DNA of 64,000 nt from Yamadazyma tenuis (Eukaryota > Ascomycota > Pichiomycetes > Serinales > Debaryomycetaceae). Shown here in pieces: positions 47,525 to 58,090 of the stretch. Where the stretch lies: assembly GCF_029203305.1 (NCBI RefSeq), contig NC_089462.1:124001-188000 (forward strand), in the 5' to 3' direction. The stretch's first letter is position 1; the number at the start of each line of letters is the position of its first letter. The notes beneath the pieces were generated by a model. The model did no database searches and was not told where the DNA came from. It saw only the letters and a list, made by a program, of their open reading frames with translations. Made by a program: the position numbers and the translations under genes.

Positions 47525-49417
47525 ATGAAGATGGGAAAGCACCAGTATTTGATGCCACAGAACTCATTTGGGGGAAAACTACTTGAATTTCCCGATATAG
47601 CTGTTGACAAATTCAACGTCGATGCTAAGATATTCTTGCTTTCCCACTGTCACAGTGACCATTTAGTTGGACTCGCAAACAAGTCTTTTCAGTCCACTGT
47701 CTATTGCAGCGAGTTGACAAAACAAATTTTTTCCTTAGACAACAGGAATGCGCCATGGTTACGGTACTTACGGGGGATAGCTTTCAATAGCCCATTTCTG
47801 ATAATCTTAAATGATAAAAAGGTGGTGCTAACCTTGATAAGTGCCTACCATTGCCCGGGTTCAGCGATGTTCTTGGTAGAGTCCGAGGAAAAAAACGTCC
47901 TTTTCACAGGAGACATAAGGGCAGAAACTTGGTGGACTATGGGACTCAAGAAAAACATGTATTTGTTCCCCTACACGTGTGGATTCAAGTCTCTCGACTG
48001 CATTTACCTCGACACCACGTTCGGGTATCGGCGAGAACCATATATCGAAATCCCCCCAAACACCGATGGAATAGCTGCAGCCATAAAAATGCTCCTGCTA
48101 TATCCAACTGACGACCCAGATATCGAGTTTTTTTTTGCTGACCACACATTGGGGTTTGAGCAGGCATGGTCCATGATCGTTTCGAGTCTTGGTGGCTCAA
48201 TGCATATGTCCAATAGAATTCTCCAGAGAAGCGTAGTGGTGCTGAAGAACCCAAACTGCGAAACTTATGAACTGGTCCTTGGTCACTTTGACACCAATGG
48301 TGGTCAAAAATTTCACGCTTGCGAGGAGGGTTTTTGCAGCCAAAAAGTTAAGTTTCCAGTGAGGATAAAACAGTGTATTAACTTGAATGTGATTGATTTT
48401 GTAGGATGCTTGCTTCCCGTGGATATGAAGACACTAACTGATAAAGGGAAACAGGGTATACAAGTTGTTGACTATACTACAAAGGGAAATGCCATTGTTA
48501 GATACAGGGGACGCACTTGGATTCAAGTGAACAACGAACTTCTTCCCAGTGAGATAAAACTTGTGTTTTCAAGACACTCATCGTACTCTGAGTGTAAGGA
48601 GTTTGTTAAAACTTTCAACCCCGTTCTGGTGTATCCTTGTGTGACGTCCAAAGGGACATGGGAAAATGGGTTTGTCATGTCTCGTTTGTTTAAGGATGTA
48701 TGTGTTCTGGGAGGTATTGAGAACTTTGCCTTTGATGTGATCAACTGTGCTACCCATGGGATACCAATTTCTCCAATCATGGTTAGACCCGTTAAAACTA
48801 TCAACAGATGGGATTTGCAAGACTGTGAGAATGAACTTCGTTTTGTTGCAAAATATTTTGAATCCTATCAGGACTTCAAGTTCTTCCTGCAAGTATCATT
48901 TCTGGAGCCCGAAGCTAGAACTACCAAAGAAAAGAAGACCGTTACTCTAGCACAAATTATCAGCAATAGAAACGATTCCAGTTTCAAGCACTTCATGAAA
49001 CAGAGCGAATACCTCTACGAAAAATACATAAAGCTGAGTCTTCCAGGACAAGTACCCTGTAAAGTGGACTATCTAGATGAGCTCAATCGTTTGGGCCTAC
49101 ACGAATCCTGTTCTTATCTGTCTATTGAAGATTTGGATTATTATACACGGGTCTCAATCAGCTTTCCGTCTTCCGATCTGGGCCAAATCAGAACTGAGAA
49201 TGAGATTTTCGATGAGTTCGGACGGTCAGTTAGAACACCCACCCTTAGGAACGAGGCCAATGTGACCTCTTCATTTGATTCGATTGAAGTTTCATGCAAA
49301 CACGCAGGCCAGCCCAAGGACTTGGATGATGCCAACATTAACAGAATCGCACGCCAGTTAAGGGAGGACCCAGACTCGTACTTTTCGATGCATTTGAAGT
49401 GCACCAGCAAAAGCTAA
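47525..49417 (+). CDS. Artemis/SNM1-like beta-CASP nuclease
   Basis: This is a metallo-beta-lactamase/beta-CASP DNA nuclease of the SNM1 group. The metal site has HCHSDH (about residue 42), HCPGSAMFL (about 112) and GDIR (about 131). Beta-CASP motifs include YLDTTFGYR and FSRHSSYSECKEFVKTFNPVLVYPCV. The arrangement, with CSELTKQIF, SAYHCPGSAMFL, LDTTF and FHACEE, resembles vertebrate Artemis (DCLRE1C) more than Pso2/Snm1, which has an N-terminal zinc finger absent here. A Ser-rich C-terminal 200 residues is unclassified. It may open hairpins or trim ends in DNA repair. The protein is 630 residues from the ATG at 47525; the second Met at codon 3 could also be used. Confidence 0.8.
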   Translation: MKMGKHQYLMPQNSFGGKLLEFPDIAVDKFNVDAKIFLLSHCHSDHLVGLANKSFQSTVYCSELTKQIFSLDNRNAPWLRYLRGIAFNSPFLIILNDKKVVLTLISAYHCPGSAMFLVESEEKNVLFTGDIRAETWWTMGLKKNMYLFPYTCGFKSLDCIYLDTTFGYRREPYIEIPPNTDGIAAAIKMLLLYPTDDPDIEFFFADHTLGFEQAWSMIVSSLGGSMHMSNRILQRSVVVLKNPNCETYELVLGHFDTNGGQKFHACEEGFCSQKVKFPVRIKQCINLNVIDFVGCLLPVDMKTLTDKGKQGIQVVDYTTKGNAIVRYRGRTWIQVNNELLPSEIKLVFSRHSSYSECKEFVKTFNPVLVYPCVTSKGTWENGFVMSRLFKDVCVLGGIENFAFDVINCATHGIPISPIMVRPVKTINRWDLQDCENELRFVAKYFESYQDFKFFLQVSFLEPEARTTKEKKTVTLAQIISNRNDSSFKHFMKQSEYLYEKYIKLSLPGQVPCKVDYLDELNRLGLHESCSYLSIEDLDYYTRVSISFPSSDLGQIRTENEIFDEFGRSVRTPTLRNEANVTSSFDSIEVSCKHAGQPKDLDDANINRIARQLREDPDSYFSMHLKCTSKS

Positions 49418-49427
49418 ACTGTTGTAT

Positions 49428-49763
49428 TTAGTTTTCTCTCCATTGATGAGAGCATTTCACACATTTATAGAAAGTGGTCATAGGCTCATCAGCTGATCTG
49501 ATTTGTAACTGGAAGAAGTATGCTTTGTCACCACCACACGAGTCTCGAGGGCACTGCGCTGGAGTTTGGTCCACATTGTCCCAAGCACCTTCACCACCCA
49601 AAACATCATCCACTTCTTTTCTAGGAAGCACCTTTTTATCGAACATCTGGAAACCACTAATTTTGAACTCATAAGGACATGTGGGACAATAGAATTTGTT
49701 CGAGTCACCATCCTCCAGCGATAGAAGCAACATGTTGGAGCAGTATGGGCAAAATGATAGCAT
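49428..49763 (-). CDS. RPC11: RNA polymerase III subunit C11
   Basis: This small TFIIS-like subunit supports RNA cleavage, termination and reinitiation by Pol III. The N-terminal zinc ribbon is CPYC...CPTC (residues 5-8 and 26-29). The C-terminal ribbon is CPRDSCGGDKAYFFQLQIRSADEPMTTFYKCVKCSHQW, with the acidic QIRSADEP hairpin that reaches the active centre. The length of 111 residues is standard (S. cerevisiae 110). It ends 10 bases from the stop of the Artemis-like gene and shares a 182-base divergent promoter with ORC2. Confidence 0.97.
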   Translation of the reverse strand: MLSFCPYCSNMLLLSLEDGDSNKFYCPTCPYEFKISGFQMFDKKVLPRKEVDDVLGGEGAWDNVDQTPAQCPRDSCGGDKAYFFQLQIRSADEPMTTFYKCVKCSHQWREN

Positions 49764-49945
49764 GATAAATGGAATGCAAAAAGGTGTACTGAAGATGAGC
49801 AGAGCTCTAGAAAACTTAACGCGCAGAGATCAAAGTCTCACTTTTTCAGTCGCTTGTTCTCAATCTACATAACTTGGAATAGGACCTATAGCTTCCTTAA
49901 AATAGTATTTTTGTAACTTCGGGCACCTCAATTGAGCACTTAGAA

Positions 49946-52231
49946 ATGGGTTTAGTAGAGTATTACAACAAGGGTCTTGAAAAAGGTTTTGAGACGCCCC
50001 TGATAAAGAGGGTCATATCGGTGTTTCCTCAGCTCTCTCCATCTCCGGTGAGAGATATTTCCACCACATCTCCATCCAGAAAGGGAATAATATTCCCTTC
50101 TCCAAGTCACAGGAAGATATCACCGGCAAGAACGCCGAGAGGGAGGGCAGGGCTACCGTCGCCTACTAAACGAAGTTTTGAAGACGTGAATAATTCTGCT
50201 GTTAAGCGAGCGCACAGAGTGAAGATAAGTTCGATTTTGAACGACGAGGACTCATTCTATGACGATGGCCAAGAAGAGTTGAACGAACAGGATTTAAGGA
50301 TTGCTGAGTCTATCATCCAGCTGTCTCATGAGGAAAATGGAGGTATTCGTCTTTTGTTTGGCCAGGATATTCCATTTGAGATTGATCCCAGTGACGAAGA
50401 ACTAGTGACGGATTTGGAGCCAGAACACGAGGATCAAGACCCGGTAAAGGAGGCGACACCACCAGACTCACCTGAATCCACTCCAACTCAAACGAGGGCA
50501 AAGCGCAGAGTACGAAGAAAACCCATCATCCTAGATGTTGACAGTGGAGACGAAGACGATGCCAATGACAGTGAGATCGATAAAGATGTCTCTGAAATTG
50601 ACAGTGAAATCGACGGAGAGGAAGACAGTGACGAGATGCTTTCAGATGAAGCTGTTTCGAAATACGAGGTACAAACTACTCCATCTAAAAGGGGACGTGG
50701 TCGTCCACGTAAACTTCGACCAGTTCCGCCGTCAGAGGATGAATCGCCCAGAAAGAAGCGGGCAAAATATGAGATTCTTTCTATTTTCAGGCAAGATGAT
50801 GCTGATCTCCTAGCGAACAATCCGGTGAAAAGCGAAACCACTACAATCAAAAAGCTAGAGAAAACCAACGCATCTGATACTTTTTGGGATGACTTGGAAC
50901 CCATGGATATTCCTTATATCAGTGGGATTCCTGAAGACGAACTTGTCACACTTGACAGAAGCAAGAGGCAAAAGTTCGACCCTTTACCTATTCCTCCGGT
51001 AGGTGCTGATGGTGAGCTACCAGCTTCGTATGTGAAAAAATACTTACCCAATATTAAATGGGAAAACTCGAAGGAAGGAGAGGCATTGGACGACCGGTCG
51101 TACTTCTCCGAAGGAACAGAAGGATACTTTGACCAAATGAGCCACAGAGAACGACATGCAGTGTATCTGTTGTCAAGTTTGGGAATCGATCTCAGTAACC
51201 TGGAGTTTTTGGATCGGGTGGAGTTATTGAAATACTTCAAGCCTAAACAAAAGTTGGCACTACTGAACCTTCTCAAGAAGTCATATCATCAATGGTGCTT
51301 TGAACTCTCTCAAGATTTCAATATTTGTTTCTATGGAACCGGGTCTAAAATTGAATTGATTACCGATTTCGCAACCAACTATCTCACTTCTTGGTTAGCC
51401 AAGTACCACCAGTTGAAGAATGAAGAAATACCAAATGTATTGGTGATGAACGGATATAATCCATCTTGCAAGGTAAAAGACATCATGGAGAGCTTGGTGC
51501 TGGTACTTGTGCCTGAAGAATACCGAGTTAGAAGACATTATTCCAAGATTTTATCGGATTCGTTTCCTCTCTTGCTTAAGCAGTTAGAGCGGCAGAGGAA
51601 AAATACCAAAAGCCCGAAACCAAGACTCATTTTGGTGATTCATTGCATTGACTCAGAGTCTTTAAGGGATGATAAAACCCAAGTGCAACTTTGTCAGTTG
51701 GCAAATCTACCTGAAGTAAAGCTTATATGTTCTGCCGAAAACATCGCTGCACCATTATTATGGGACCTGTTCAAGGCTGAGAACTACAACTTTGTATACC
51801 ATGATATCACCACATACCAGCCTTATATTGTGGAAACATCCTTCAAAGATGCCATTGACATTGGCAAAACAAAAAGAACTTCCAGCAGTAGAGGTGCCAT
51901 GTTTGTATTGAGGGCATTGAATGAGAATTCCAAGACGATTTACAAGATTCTTCTTGAACTGCAAATCGAGAGAATTAAACAATTGAATCCCAAAAGTGGT
52001 GTACGTTCTACCAGAGGGACTCTTCGAACCGCCATCGACTTCAAAGCTCTCCACAAAAATTGTATGGAGCATTTCGTCACCTCTAATGAGATCAGTTTTC
52101 GAGCCATGCTAACCGAATTTTTGGAACACAATATGTGCAAATTGACGAAGGATGACGCAGGTACAGAGAAGGTATTCATTGCCTACACATTCGAGGAGAT
52201 GAACAAGCTTTTGAAAGAATCGTTGAAATAG
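49946..52231 (+). CDS. ORC2: Origin recognition complex subunit 2
   Basis: Orc2 is a core subunit of the complex that marks replication origins and loads MCM. The N-terminal 360 residues are disordered with SPxK/SPxR-like sites (PSPSHRK, PARTPRGR, LPSPTKR), fitting CDK control. They include acidic runs and an AT-hook (KRGRGRPRKLRP, about residue 252). The conserved AAA-like part starts at TEGYFDQ and includes YHQWCFELSQDFNICFYGTGSKIELI. A winged-helix C-terminus ends EEMNKLLKESLK. The total is 761 residues, longer than S. cerevisiae (620) because of the N-terminal region. An AT-hook in Orc2 could help find AT-rich origins; that is inference. Confidence 0.94.
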   Translation: MGLVEYYNKGLEKGFETPLIKRVISVFPQLSPSPVRDISTTSPSRKGIIFPSPSHRKISPARTPRGRAGLPSPTKRSFEDVNNSAVKRAHRVKISSILNDEDSFYDDGQEELNEQDLRIAESIIQLSHEENGGIRLLFGQDIPFEIDPSDEELVTDLEPEHEDQDPVKEATPPDSPESTPTQTRAKRRVRRKPIILDVDSGDEDDANDSEIDKDVSEIDSEIDGEEDSDEMLSDEAVSKYEVQTTPSKRGRGRPRKLRPVPPSEDESPRKKRAKYEILSIFRQDDADLLANNPVKSETTTIKKLEKTNASDTFWDDLEPMDIPYISGIPEDELVTLDRSKRQKFDPLPIPPVGADGELPASYVKKYLPNIKWENSKEGEALDDRSYFSEGTEGYFDQMSHRERHAVYLLSSLGIDLSNLEFLDRVELLKYFKPKQKLALLNLLKKSYHQWCFELSQDFNICFYGTGSKIELITDFATNYLTSWLAKYHQLKNEEIPNVLVMNGYNPSCKVKDIMESLVLVLVPEEYRVRRHYSKILSDSFPLLLKQLERQRKNTKSPKPRLILVIHCIDSESLRDDKTQVQLCQLANLPEVKLICSAENIAAPLLWDLFKAENYNFVYHDITTYQPYIVETSFKDAIDIGKTKRTSSSRGAMFVLRALNENSKTIYKILLELQIERIKQLNPKSGVRSTRGTLRTAIDFKALHKNCMEHFVTSNEISFRAMLTEFLEHNMCKLTKDDAGTEKVFIAYTFEEMNKLLKESLK

Positions 52232-52458
52232 ATTATTTACGCTACTAAATGCAGCAAAATAAGGTTTGTAGTTTTATATTAGTATTAAATGGCCATTGAG
52301 ATCAGAGGGCTTGGTTGTGTTTTCGCGATTATTTGGGTTAATCATTTGTTAAGGATTGAAACCTGTAATTGACACATTCTCATCCGTACCATTGAGTGCA
52401 CCTCCTTAGAAAACCGACAATTGATAGAGTTTCCGTCTTTAAAGCCTAGCCAAACACC

Positions 52459-55122
52459 ATGGAACCCTTGAAAAAGCTTCCAGAGGGGACCAAAATGACG
52501 GTGGGGTCTCATAAAATAACCATACTCAGTTACCTCTCCGAGGGTGGATTTGCACACATATATAAAGTCCAGATGTCTCCCAAAGAAGATGATTCGGATA
52601 TTGCCTGCTTGAAGCGTGTCATAGTCCCCGACAAGAGCGGGTTGGATCAATTGCGTAAAGAAGTTGATGTTATGAAGAAATTGAGACTTTCCCGATGCGT
52701 TGTAAGATACTTTGATTCACACGCCGAGAGGTTGGAGTCCGGTGCTTATCAGGTACTTGTGTTGATGGAGTTATGCCCCCATGGATCCTTACTAGACTAC
52801 ATGAACGCTAAGATAAAGACCAAGCTCACAGAGTCTGAGATTCTTCTGATTATGTTTGATATTAGCATAGGGGTTTATGAGATGCACAGACTGAAGATGA
52901 TCCACAGAGACATAAAGATCGAAAACGTGCTCATAAATGCCCATCACCGGTTCAAGCTAGGTGACTTTGGATCTACTAGTCTGCCATTGATGCCTCCTAC
53001 CAACCAGCAGGAGTTCCAAGCGTTGGCCCATGATATCACTTATCAAACCACTCCTCAATACCGATCACCCGAGATGATCGATCTTTATAGGAATCTCCCA
53101 ATTGACGAGAAATCGGATATTTGGGCGTTGGGGTGCTTTTTGTACAAATTGTGCTACTATACTACTCCTTTCGAAGCTAATGGTGACATTGCTATTTTGC
53201 ATGCATCTTTTCAATTCCCACCAGCTCCCGTATATTCAGGAGATCTTAAGAACCTTATCATCATTATGTTGCAAGAAAACCCATTCTTTCGTCCAAATAT
53301 TGTCCAGGTGATAAAATTGGTGTGTAAGATGACCAATGCAGACTTCAAGACGTTGAAAATCCAAGACATCTACAAAGTAGGATCCTATGATTTCCAAGCT
53401 TTGCACGACTATCAGCAGAAGAAACAGAAGGATCTTTTACAGCAACAACAAGATTACTTTGAACAACAGAAAAAGCTACAGCAGCAGCAGATACAGCCAC
53501 AACCACAGCCACAAGCAGAAAGCCTCGCACCTAGTGCTTACGAGAAAGATTTTATTGACCCTGAAGTAAGTGAAAGTGACGATTCTTCCACAGAAGGTTT
53601 GGATACCACGCTTGGTGATTTGGCAGATCTTGAAGACGTGGAACAAAGATATCCTTCTTTGGAAAACATAATAGTCGAAAACGATGCCCCTAAAAGTGGA
53701 ACTGGTAGTATTAAGTCAGCCGGTCCAAAAGACCTGAAAATAGAGAAGAGTGCTGTCCCACCACTTCCCATGGTACCAAACTACCCAGTTCAGCCACCGA
53801 TTTTAAGTTCTCATGACCTTCAAAGGTTAACACCTGAACAATTACAGCAATACAACTATCTGCATCAGGCTTACCAGTATCAATTGAGCCATTGGATGTC
53901 TTACCAACAAGCTGGAGTGTCACAGCAATACCTTAGGCCAGAGCCCAATAAGGAAAAGTATTCCACGGAATTTGAAAAGAAGGAGGCATGGGAGAAACGC
54001 CAACCTAGTATGGGTGAAGAGGCTGAAAAATTGGTTGACGACATATTTGGGTCTAAATCTCGATCTCCCACTGATGTTCTTCAAATTCAGCAAAAGACTT
54101 CTCAAAGTATTAAGTCCGAACCTGCCGGTGGATATTTGGAAAGCGAGGATGAAGAAGATGTGAATGTCATAATCAAGCCCGCCAAGGTAAGGTTGAGTAA
54201 GAGTAACAATTCGTCAGAGTTGAGTCTTAGTAAGGCAAAACCAGAGCCCAGTATCGAAGTTGTATCCGATACAAAGACCGACCAGCTTCTTCCCACCGAT
54301 TTAAAGCTTCTTCGCAAGGACAACTTTGAGAAGAAGGAGGTTGCAGAAACTCGCTACGAGGCCCGTGAAGATCTCCCAGTGCTGAATAGCACGACAGGAG
54401 CCTTTCCTAAAGGAGAGCCCATGATAAAGGATAACAGAGTCTCTGCGAGTAGCAATTATCTTTCGCAGCCACTAGTGTCAAATCCTGTCCAATACCCGAG
54501 TTCTACTATGATCCGCTCAGGTTCAGGTAAAAATTTGAACCCATTTCCAGTGAATCCTCGTTCTGTTTCAGAAGCCAACTTTTCTACAGATGGTGCCTCC
54601 GATTCCAAGAAGTTTACTAATCCTTGGGGTGACTACAGAAGTACGCAGCATTTGCCTAAAGCGTCCCAATTACTGCAACAAGTAAATTCCCTTTCCATCA
54701 GTGACAACCGAGGCGATTCTTCTACACCCAAAAAGCCTTCTACCGAAGAGCCGAACCTAATAAACTTGGAGATTGGCCTTGACTCCGAATCTTCATTGTC
54801 CACTCCAATTATGACAAGTACATTTCTCAACCCACTCAGCGACTCGTTGATTGACTTGGATTTAGATGACAAGTTCCAGAAACCGTCCGACCGCCCTCAC
54901 TTCAAGAAGAAAGTGCCCAGTATCTCCAACCCGTCTGACTTCAGAGTACAAGAAGAGGTTATAGACTGGGCTTCAGACGATGAGGACCCAGAGCAGATGA
55001 ACCGATTGGCCATTCGCAGCTCTTTGAAGAAGCTGGCCCGAAGGTCAGGAGAGCACAAGCGGTCAGAGAGCACGTCAGGAGAAAGCAAGAAAAGGTTGTC
55101 ACGCTTGATCCAAAACTCATAG
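52459..55122 (+). CDS. Ark/Prk (NAK) family actin-patch protein kinase
   Basis: Kinases of this family (Ark1, Prk1, Akl1) phosphorylate endocytic coat and actin-patch proteins at LxxQxTG motifs. The kinase domain spans about residues 20-300, with YLSEGGFAHIY, HRDIKIENVL, LGDFGST and the TTPQYRSPEMIDLYRNLPIDEKSDIWALGCFLYKL block diagnostic of the family. The C-terminal 580 residues are disordered, with Gln-rich stretches (KKLQQQQIQPQPQPQ), several FTNPWGDY/LINLE-type short motifs, and a basic end (GESKKRLSRLIQ). The total of 887 residues lies between Prk1 (810) and Akl1 (1108), so I do not choose a symbol. EMW1 follows after 82 bases. Confidence 0.93.
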   Translation: MEPLKKLPEGTKMTVGSHKITILSYLSEGGFAHIYKVQMSPKEDDSDIACLKRVIVPDKSGLDQLRKEVDVMKKLRLSRCVVRYFDSHAERLESGAYQVLVLMELCPHGSLLDYMNAKIKTKLTESEILLIMFDISIGVYEMHRLKMIHRDIKIENVLINAHHRFKLGDFGSTSLPLMPPTNQQEFQALAHDITYQTTPQYRSPEMIDLYRNLPIDEKSDIWALGCFLYKLCYYTTPFEANGDIAILHASFQFPPAPVYSGDLKNLIIIMLQENPFFRPNIVQVIKLVCKMTNADFKTLKIQDIYKVGSYDFQALHDYQQKKQKDLLQQQQDYFEQQKKLQQQQIQPQPQPQAESLAPSAYEKDFIDPEVSESDDSSTEGLDTTLGDLADLEDVEQRYPSLENIIVENDAPKSGTGSIKSAGPKDLKIEKSAVPPLPMVPNYPVQPPILSSHDLQRLTPEQLQQYNYLHQAYQYQLSHWMSYQQAGVSQQYLRPEPNKEKYSTEFEKKEAWEKRQPSMGEEAEKLVDDIFGSKSRSPTDVLQIQQKTSQSIKSEPAGGYLESEDEEDVNVIIKPAKVRLSKSNNSSELSLSKAKPEPSIEVVSDTKTDQLLPTDLKLLRKDNFEKKEVAETRYEAREDLPVLNSTTGAFPKGEPMIKDNRVSASSNYLSQPLVSNPVQYPSSTMIRSGSGKNLNPFPVNPRSVSEANFSTDGASDSKKFTNPWGDYRSTQHLPKASQLLQQVNSLSISDNRGDSSTPKKPSTEEPNLINLEIGLDSESSLSTPIMTSTFLNPLSDSLIDLDLDDKFQKPSDRPHFKKKVPSISNPSDFRVQEEVIDWASDDEDPEQMNRLAIRSSLKKLARRSGEHKRSESTSGESKKRLSRLIQNS

Positions 55123-55204
55123 ACGCACTCTACATATACACTCAATATAGATACTCCAGATTACTAAGATGCGCATCTCTTCAAATTTTTTTCGTGCTTG
55201 ATAC

Positions 55205-58036
55205 ATGAGTGAAGCAGCTGTAAAGAAGTTGCTTGCCAACTTGCTCCTCTTGGCGCCTGTCAAGAAGTTCGAGACAATAGATATTCCTGAAGACATCCAA
55301 TCTGCCTACAATCCAATTTTGCACATAGCCAAAGGTAGATCTTCAGAGCTCATTCGTGGTAATGAGTATGATCCAATATTATATGGAGACACCGTAAAAC
55401 AACAGTTGAGCTTGTTTCCTAGTTCTGATCTTAGCCACGTGCTAAGAGAATATACGGACCAGTTGTTTGATTCGTTTCAGGCCAAATTTGGTTCCTTAGC
55501 AGATGTTCATTTACAAGTGATAGCCATTGCTTTTCTCCAGACGTTCATCCAACTCAATTTTACCGGACCCAGCGTTGGATTCACACAGGCAGTGTTATTT
55601 CCAGACGTAGATGAGCACTTGGTGCAGTTCGAGGCCTTGAAGTTGTTGTCATTAGAAGGCCAAACTCCGTACGACTTGAGTGTTGATCCGGTGTTCTTCA
55701 TCATTTCGTGCTTGATATTTGAAAGACTCACAAATGTCAGCGAAAACCAGTCTTTGGTGGGTCTGTCTACCAATGTTAATATTGAAGACTGTAGTGCTTC
55801 CACTAATGCATTGAAAGAGGCTAACAAATCCAACCCTATAATTGCAAGTGCTTTGTGGTGGAGGTCCAGAGCGTTACAAGTGCAAACATCTTTGTTTTCG
55901 GAACCTTCTAGCACGATTCCTTCCATTTGCACGCTACTCATCACTCCAGACATCGTAAACACTGTCATTTCCAGTGAAGACAATGAACCACATTTGCAAA
56001 AGTACTTACAGATCATTTACTACCTCGAAAATGCCAGGTTGAATATTCATAGTCAAACCGAGTCTCTTGCAATTCCCTTACTTGGGCAAGTGAGAAAGAT
56101 TTCGGACCTTGCATTAGTGTTGACGGGAGCCAGAGCCAAGAGAACCAAGTATCAAAAGTTCCATACGGCGAATCTCATTTTACTTGCAAAGAGTCAATCC
56201 ACCGACTTCTATGAACCTGAACACAATCAGGACGATGCCCCAGAAAGCCATGATTTGAATTCCGATCTCTTGTTGGAAAGGCCTCACTTTGAGTCTCTTG
56301 AGGACTTGGAAATGCCAGATCAGCCTGACACCAAGAGAATCAAATTTGACCCTGGTGAGCCTGAACAAGACCACAACGTGGAAAAGTTACTTCCTATTGC
56401 CCCAAAGCAGGAAGATATACCCGTATCATTGAAGGGTATAGATCCAAATAATCAACCTCCGTTGAATGAGTTGGATAACATTCAGTTATTGTTGAGGTTG
56501 ACTACCATTAGGCAGACGACCCCTTCTGGAAACTCTCTAGTGGAGGAAGAACTTCTTGCTCTCGTGAGTAGAATCTTATACATGGACTCAAAACAGGTGA
56601 ACTGGTCGATTTTCTCCAGGGCCTTATGGGAAAGATCTTTGTTAGAGACGGGGAAGGCAAAGACAATCGAAAGAGGTATCCTTCAGATGACTTCTTTAAT
56701 CGAGGAAATTGGTATCAAGATTAAGACAAGAATCATTCCTCAAGCCCAAGAAGAAGCATCTTTGGATGATTCAAGTCCTGCTGCTTCAAGGTTACGGTTT
56801 ATTCACCAGATGACTTTAATGCCCCAATGGTCAATGGACATGAAGTTGGCTGAAAAGTACATGTCTATCGGGGTGATAAGGTCTGCCCTTGAAATATTTG
56901 AACGATTACAGTTATCATGTGAGACAGCACTTTGCTACGCAGCTGTTGAACAAGAACAAGAAGCAAAGAGGATTTTATTGGAAAGAATTAGATTACACCC
57001 AGAAGATGCCAGAGCCGTTTCTATCCTTGGGGATATCACTCAAGACCCAGAATTATGGGAGAAAGCTTGGGAAATCGGAAAGTACCACAAGGCCAAAGCT
57101 TCTCTTTCGCATTACTACTATTCTCCTCCTCAACTGACTGGGTTAAGCAAGAATTTAAATTTGGCTATCATCCACATGAACCATGCTTTGCAAGTCAACC
57201 CATTGAGTTACGAAAACTGGTTCTTCTATGGGTGCTGTGGATTGGAGAGTGAACAGTATGAGTTGGCCGCTGAAGCTTTCACCCGGTGCGTTTCCTTGGA
57301 CGATGTCAACTCTCATGCATGGTCCAATCTTGCTACATCCTTATTGAAACAAGAAAAGACCAGACCTGCCTTCAACGCTCTTAAGAAGGCCGTGAGAGCA
57401 GCCAATGAAACCAAGCGGTCACGGTCTTGGAAGATCTATGAGAACTACTTGATTGTGGCTTTGAAGTTACACGAGTGGAACGACGTGTTGATTGCAACAA
57501 GAGAATTGGTGGACATTAAGGGAGGTTCTGAAGGTGAAGGCTCAATTGATATTCCTATTGTAGAGAAGTTGGTGGAAATATTAGTGTCGACAGAATACCC
57601 TACAGAAGAAGATGGACGGTTGACACATTTCCAAACTTCTTGTATTGACTTAATATGTAACATCATTCCTAAAGTCATCACCACCTCCTCAAGATGCTGG
57701 AGAATTGTTGCCCGAGTTGAGTTGTGGAGAAAGAGACCTTGGGCCTCATTGGACTGCCATGAGAAAGCCTACAGAGCTGTTACAGGAAACCCTGATTTAG
57801 AGACAAGTGAGCAGGTATGGAATGAGGCCGTCGATGCATGTGCTGATTTAACTGCGGCTTATGAGTCTTTGGGACAAATGGCAGGTAAACACAATGCAGG
57901 CGATTTGGTGTGCAAAGACTGGAAGTACAAGGCCAAACAGTCAATTAGGTCGCTCATGTCGAAGGGAAAGGATACCTGGGAGGACTCCGATGGATGGTAT
58001 AGACTACAAGATTTGAAAGAAGAGTTTTCTAACTAG
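55205..58036 (+). CDS. EMW1: TPR protein Emw1 (TTC27 homologue)
   Basis: Emw1 is an essential TPR protein required for wall integrity in S. cerevisiae; its human relative is TTC27. The N-terminal 500 residues are helical. TPR-like repeats fill the second half, for example MSIGVIRSALEIFERLQLSCETA and NPLSYENWFFYGCCGLESEQYELAAEAFTRCVSLDDVNSHAWSNLATSLLKQ. They are followed by LLKQEKTRPAFNALKKAVRA and, at the C-terminus, AYESLGQMAGKHNAGDLVCKDWKYKAK. The length of 943 residues is close to S. cerevisiae (904). No catalytic motif is visible; a scaffold or chaperone role is likely. Confidence 0.92.
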   Translation: MSEAAVKKLLANLLLLAPVKKFETIDIPEDIQSAYNPILHIAKGRSSELIRGNEYDPILYGDTVKQQLSLFPSSDLSHVLREYTDQLFDSFQAKFGSLADVHLQVIAIAFLQTFIQLNFTGPSVGFTQAVLFPDVDEHLVQFEALKLLSLEGQTPYDLSVDPVFFIISCLIFERLTNVSENQSLVGLSTNVNIEDCSASTNALKEANKSNPIIASALWWRSRALQVQTSLFSEPSSTIPSICTLLITPDIVNTVISSEDNEPHLQKYLQIIYYLENARLNIHSQTESLAIPLLGQVRKISDLALVLTGARAKRTKYQKFHTANLILLAKSQSTDFYEPEHNQDDAPESHDLNSDLLLERPHFESLEDLEMPDQPDTKRIKFDPGEPEQDHNVEKLLPIAPKQEDIPVSLKGIDPNNQPPLNELDNIQLLLRLTTIRQTTPSGNSLVEEELLALVSRILYMDSKQVNWSIFSRALWERSLLETGKAKTIERGILQMTSLIEEIGIKIKTRIIPQAQEEASLDDSSPAASRLRFIHQMTLMPQWSMDMKLAEKYMSIGVIRSALEIFERLQLSCETALCYAAVEQEQEAKRILLERIRLHPEDARAVSILGDITQDPELWEKAWEIGKYHKAKASLSHYYYSPPQLTGLSKNLNLAIIHMNHALQVNPLSYENWFFYGCCGLESEQYELAAEAFTRCVSLDDVNSHAWSNLATSLLKQEKTRPAFNALKKAVRAANETKRSRSWKIYENYLIVALKLHEWNDVLIATRELVDIKGGSEGEGSIDIPIVEKLVEILVSTEYPTEEDGRLTHFQTSCIDLICNIIPKVITTSSRCWRIVARVELWRKRPWASLDCHEKAYRAVTGNPDLETSEQVWNEAVDACADLTAAYESLGQMAGKHNAGDLVCKDWKYKAKQSIRSLMSKGKDTWEDSDGWYRLQDLKEEFSN

Positions 58037-58090
58037 ATTCCAAGGTGGGGGATTTACCAGGTTAGTAGCAATGTGTTTCAAACTATTTAG

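Noticed and set aside
49140..49410. Minus-strand ORF inside the 3' end of the Artemis-like gene
   Set aside because: It is a shadow frame of the coding region, with no ATG-led recognisable protein.
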